Of a stretch of DNA of 64,000 nt, positions 61,056 to 64,000 are shown piece after piece (the stretch's first letter is position 1; each line of letters opens with the position of its first letter). Source of the stretch: Bog-756 sp963828385 (GTDB lineage: Bacteria > Actinomycetota > Acidimicrobiia > Acidimicrobiales > RAAP-2); NCBI GenBank assembly GCA_963828385.1, contig CAWHEF010000002.1, positions 992,001-1,056,000 on the forward strand, written 5' to 3'. The translations under genes and the position numbers were made by a program. A model generated the notes under the pieces. It ran no database searches. It had not been told where the DNA came from and saw nothing but the letters and a program-made list of their open reading frames with translations.

Positions 61056-62306
61056 ATGACGAACACCGATGCCGATGACCGGACCCGGTCCCGCGTGATA
61101 GGCGGTTCGACAGGAGTGGAGCTCGCCACTCCTGTGCTGGACCCTGCGTTCTACCTCGGCGATCCCTACCCCCTCTATGCGAAGTTGCGCGAGCAGTCAC
61201 CGCTGGCACACGTCTCCGACCCCGGCGTGTGGGTGGCGAGCCGTCATGCCGACGTCGTGACGATCTCTCGGGATCCCGCCACTTTTAGCTCCGCCAGAGG
61301 TGTCCTCACCATGGAGATCGGTGCCACCTACGAGAGCCCTCCGACGATGATGCACACCGATCCGCCGATGCACACGCGCTATCGCGAACTGGTGCAGCCG
61401 GGGTTCCGGCCGAGCTTCATCCGGTCCATGGAGGACGGCGTCAGGACGCGGACGCTCGCCCTCGTCGACCGGATCCGCCCCGGGATCCCCACCGATATCG
61501 TGTCCGAGCTCGCCGTACCGCTTCCACTGCAGGTCATCAGCGATCTGTTGGGCGTTCCCGAAGGTGAATGGCCTCGGTTCTTCCGGTGGTCCGAGGCGGT
61601 CATCCCCGGCGCCACCGACTGGCCCGAGGAAGAGCGGGCGGCGCTCAGCGCCGAGATGGTCGGGTACCTCGTGGCGGCGGCCGCCGACCGCAGGGCCCAT
61701 CCGGCTGACGACATCATCTCCGAGCTGGCCGCAGCGGACCTCGATGGCGACAGCCTGAGCGACGCCGAGTTGGCGATGTTCCTGGTGCAGCTCCTGGTGG
61801 CAGGCAACGAGACCACCCGGAACATGATGTCCGGCGGGCTCCTCGGCTTCTGCGATGCTCCCGGCCAATGGAAGCTGCTCTGCGATCGTTACCGGTCCGC
61901 TGCTCCACGCGCCCTGCCGATCGCCGTCGAGGAGATGCTGCGATGGACCACCCCGGTGGTGTCGTTCATGCGGACCACGACCCGTCCCGTCGAGCTGGCC
62001 GGTGAACACCTGCCCGGGGGTGCGCCGATCCTCATGCTGTACGCCTCGGCCAACCGGGACGAGAACGTGTTCGGGCCGACGGCCTCGACCTTCGACATCG
62101 CCCGAGACCCCAACCCGCACGTGGCGTTCGGCTTCGGCCCGCACTTCTGCATCGGTGCGGTCCTGGCCCGGCTCGAAGGCCGGATCCTCCTCGAAGTCCT
62201 GGCCGACCGGTTCGCCTCGATCGAGCGGGCCGGCAAGGTCGAGCGCTCGGCGTCGCCGGTCATCGCCGGGATCCGATCGGCAACGGTCGTCTTCGGCGAC
62301 CGTTGA
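61056..62306 (+). CDS. Cytochrome P450
   Basis: A 416-residue soluble bacterial P450. The I-helix oxygen motif is AGNETTRN, the K-helix ExxR is in EEMLRWTTPV, and the heme loop is FGFGPHFCIGA with the thiolate Cys near residue 365. PPMHTRYRELVQPGF is the typical C-helix region. Overall sequence resembles the CYP125/CYP142-like groups active on steroids, terpenes and fatty acids in actinobacteria, but the substrate is not deducible. The ATG at 61056 is preferred over TTG 61029. No ferredoxin gene adjoins it. It is followed by the convergent aldo/keto reductase gene. Confidence 0.94.
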   Translation: MTNTDADDRTRSRVIGGSTGVELATPVLDPAFYLGDPYPLYAKLREQSPLAHVSDPGVWVASRHADVVTISRDPATFSSARGVLTMEIGATYESPPTMMHTDPPMHTRYRELVQPGFRPSFIRSMEDGVRTRTLALVDRIRPGIPTDIVSELAVPLPLQVISDLLGVPEGEWPRFFRWSEAVIPGATDWPEEERAALSAEMVGYLVAAAADRRAHPADDIISELAAADLDGDSLSDAELAMFLVQLLVAGNETTRNMMSGGLLGFCDAPGQWKLLCDRYRSAAPRALPIAVEEMLRWTTPVVSFMRTTTRPVELAGEHLPGGAPILMLYASANRDENVFGPTASTFDIARDPNPHVAFGFGPHFCIGAVLARLEGRILLEVLADRFASIERAGKVERSASPVIAGIRSATVVFGDR

Positions 62307-62354
62307 GCCTCCTTCGGGCGACCCCACCGCCGGTTGCCCGGTGCACAGCCGCGC

Positions 62355-63248
62355 TTACCGCGAGGTGCTCTCCGCTGCCGAGTCGAGGGCAGTCATCTGC
62401 TGGTCGGTGAGGCGAAGTTCGCCGGCTGCACAGTTCTCCTCGACGTGGGCAACCGATTTGGTGCCGGGGATGGGCAGCATCGCCGGTGAGCGGGCCAACA
62501 GCCATGCCAGCGCCACCTGGGCGACGGTGGCCCCGGTGCTGTCGGCGACGGCGGCGAGGTTGCCGCCCGGTTCGGCCAGGGCTCCCGAGGCGATGGGGAA
62601 CCACGGAATGAACCCGAGGGAGTTGGCCGAGCAGTAGTCGAGCACGTTCTGGGAGGACAGGTCGGTCAGGTTGTACAGGTTCTGGACGCTGGCTACGGGG
62701 ACGACCCGTCGTGCGGCGTCGATCTCGTCCGCGCTCACCTGCGACAGGCCGACATGGCGCACCTTTCCTTCCGAGACGAGGTCGGCAAGAAGGCCGAACT
62801 GCTCGTCGGCGGGGACCTTGTCGTCGATCCGGTGCAGCTGGAACAGCTCGATACGGTCGAGACGGAGGCGGCGGAGGCTGAGCTCGCACTGTTGGCGGAG
62901 GTACTCGGGCCGGCCGACCGGAGACCACTGGCCGGGGCCCTGACGGGTCAGGCCGGCCTTGGTGGCGATCACCAGATCGTCGGGATACGGGTGGAGTGCC
63001 TCGAAGATGAGGCTCTCGCTCACCTCTGGCCCGTAGGAATCGGCGGTGTCGATCAGGTTCACACCCAGCTCGACGGCGCGCCGGAGGACGCGGAGGCACT
63101 CGTCGCGATCGGCCGGCTCCCCCCACACTCCCGGTCCGGTGAGCTGCATGGCTCCGAAGCCGAGTCGGCGAACCTCTACCTCACCGAGGGCGAAGGTCCC
63201 GCTGGCTTCGACGGGTCGGGATGGTGCCGGGGCTGTCTGGTCGGTCAT
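62355..63248 (-). CDS. Aldo/keto reductase
   Basis: A 297-residue NADPH-dependent TIM-barrel oxidoreductase. The catalytic tetrad is visible: Asp67 and Tyr72 in NLIDTADSYGP, Lys97 in VIATKAG and His in LFQLHRID. The cofactor region is LPIPGTKSVAHVEEN. Subfamily features (LGFGAMQLTG, PEYLRQQCELSLRRLRLDRIEL) are those of AKR11/12-like pyridoxal- or quinone-reducing members. The ATG at 63248 has a strong AAGGAG 6 nt upstream. It is about 115 nt downstream of the SDR gene on the same strand. Confidence 0.93.
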   Translation of the reverse strand: MTDQTAPAPSRPVEASGTFALGEVEVRRLGFGAMQLTGPGVWGEPADRDECLRVLRRAVELGVNLIDTADSYGPEVSESLIFEALHPYPDDLVIATKAGLTRQGPGQWSPVGRPEYLRQQCELSLRRLRLDRIELFQLHRIDDKVPADEQFGLLADLVSEGKVRHVGLSQVSADEIDAARRVVPVASVQNLYNLTDLSSQNVLDYCSANSLGFIPWFPIASGALAEPGGNLAAVADSTGATVAQVALAWLLARSPAMLPIPGTKSVAHVEENCAAGELRLTDQQMTALDSAAESTSR

Positions 63249-63362
63249 CGAACGCTCCTTGTGCAGATCGCCCATGTTGTCATGGGCGTCGTCGGCGTCG
63301 AAAGATGACGGGACGGCTCTGTCGCTCTATCGACCTGGGCCCAGGGTGTCCCTTCGTGTAGG

Positions 63363-63999
63363 TCAGCGTGGAGCAGCAGGTGACTCGCCGAACGGCGGCC
63401 GTCCCAGCTGATCGCGGACGGGGGTGAACGGTGGCTGCACCGCATGGCGACGCTGCCAGTTGGCACCGTCAACCACCAGGGAGTGCCCGCTGATGTAGCT
63501 GGCATACGGGGAGCACAGGTAGGTGGCGGCCCAGGCGAGCTCGCGCGGGTACCCGACCCGACCGGCGGGCACCCGGCTGTCCTGGCCGTCGTACTTCCCC
63601 GGCACGCCGGCGATGGCGGCCGTCTCGTCCTCGTGCGGCATGAGGCCGGGCACGAGCCCGTTGACCCGGATCCCGTAGGGAGCCCACTCCACGGCAAGCG
63701 TCTCGGTCAGGTTCTTCACTCCGGCCTTGGCCGCCGCCGAATGAGCGAACCCCGGGCCGCCGGTCCAGGCGTAGGAGGCGCCGACGTTCACGATCGCCCC
63801 ACCCCTGCCCGCCGGTATGAGTCGTCGGGCGAGATCACGACAGCACAGGTAGGTCCCGTTCAAGACGATGTCCACGACGGTACGCCAGGCGTTGGGGCTC
63901 ATGTCCTCGGCCGGTACCGGGAAGTTGCCGGCCGCGTTGTTGACCAGGACGTCGATGGGGCCCACCGAGGCTTCGACAGCGTCAAACGCGTGGGCGATC
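63363..63999 (-). CDS. SDR oxidoreductase, 2,4-dienoyl-CoA-reductase-like, 5' end outside window
   Basis: The frame is open to the right edge, so the N-terminal NAD(P)-binding loop is missing. The visible 211 residues contain IDVLVNNAAGNFPVPAEDMS, IVLNGTYLCCRDLARRL, a conserved IVNVGASYAWTGGPGFAHSAAAKAGV, VEWAPYGIRVNGLVPG and a C-terminal SGHSLVVDGANW. NNAAGNF and HSAAAKAGV are typical of 2,4-dienoyl-CoA reductases and related enoyl-CoA-handling SDRs. The catalytic Tyr is replaced by His in this motif, as in relatives. Fatty-acid oxidation is the likely context. Confidence 0.85.
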   Translation of the reverse strand, partial: IAHAFDAVEASVGPIDVLVNNAAGNFPVPAEDMSPNAWRTVVDIVLNGTYLCCRDLARRLIPAGRGGAIVNVGASYAWTGGPGFAHSAAAKAGVKNLTETLAVEWAPYGIRVNGLVPGLMPHEDETAAIAGVPGKYDGQDSRVPAGRVGYPRELAWAATYLCSPYASYISGHSLVVDGANWQRRHAVQPPFTPVRDQLGRPPFGESPAAPR

Positions 64000-64000
64000 C

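Noticed and set aside
1..64000. CRISPR arrays, IS elements or transposases, phage genes, rRNA genes, riboswitches
   Set aside because: No regularly spaced repeats with unique spacers, no transposase, integrase, terminase or portal motifs, no rRNA sequence and no recognisable riboswitch core was seen on either strand.

Overview
The window is high-GC DNA (about 70% by eye) from an actinobacterium. GTG starts and GTGA/TGATG stop-start overlaps are common. The actinobacterial marker genes present are a 33-residue bS22 ribosomal protein, a DUF664 (mycothiol-transferase-like) DinB protein, DUF501, an F420-type luciferase-like oxidoreductase and DUF2510. Together with the AtuA-type degradation operon and paired YfhO-like membrane proteins, this fits an Acidimicrobiia-like lineage. 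That assignment is inference. Several genes have a TANNNT -10 box ending 6-8 nt before the start codon, so leaderless transcripts are probably frequent.

Layout. 0-2.3 kb: the 3' end of msrA, a NUDIX hydrolase, a DinB/DUF664 gene behind a striking tandem-palindrome operator, and a vapBC toxin-antitoxin pair. 2.5-6.9 kb: the core cluster metG-tatD-rsmA-ispE. 6.9-10.0 kb: a DedA membrane protein, bS22, and an MprAB-type two-component system. 10.2-12.8 kb: tRNA-Gln(TTG), a broken DUF6790 gene, and typA carrying two single-base insertions. 12.8-19.7 kb: a degradation operon of carboxyltransferase, biotin carboxylase/biotin carrier, AtuA-like protein and acyl-CoA dehydrogenase. 19.8-23.5 kb: glmU (short form)-prs-rplY-pth. 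23.5-28.3 kb: inserted surface-type genes, partly of much lower GC (polytopic membrane protein, methyltransferase, Cys-containing lipoprotein, secreted seven-repeat protein). 28.7-40.8 kb: mfd, a tandem GT2 glycosyltransferase, a parvulin-like lipoprotein, mazG, eno, ftsB/divIC, DUF501 and ppx/gppA. 40.8-44.8 kb: a second polysaccharide patch (glycosyltransferase, coiled-coil protein, tandem GT2). 45-59.6 kb: a GNAT acetyltransferase preceded by a possible leaderless micro-ORF, a YfhO-like protein, a frameshift-ridden block (epimerase, acyltransferase, GT2, NlpC/P60, carboxylesterase), an odd class-I tRNA with a UAA anticodon, a leaderless RHH-PIN toxin-antitoxin pair with a mazF remnant, an F420-type oxidoreductase, and a second YfhO-like protein. 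59.7-64 kb: two small membrane proteins, a cytochrome P450, an aldo/keto reductase and the start-less SDR at the window edge.

The order metG-tatD-rsmA-ispE ... glmU-prs-rplY-pth ... mfd ... mazG-eno-ftsB-DUF501-ppx is the usual actinobacterial backbone. Accessory blocks sit in its gaps, and most of these look concerned with cell-surface glycans, toxin-antitoxin function or organic-acid/terpenoid catabolism.

At least nine genes are split by single-base insertions, mostly in short G/C runs, while the protein sequence stays conserved on both sides. I read most of these as base-calling or assembly errors rather than biology, and flag them individually. No CRISPR array, IS element, rRNA gene or replication origin was seen. 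Domain and family names come from my own reading of the translations; nothing was searched against a database.
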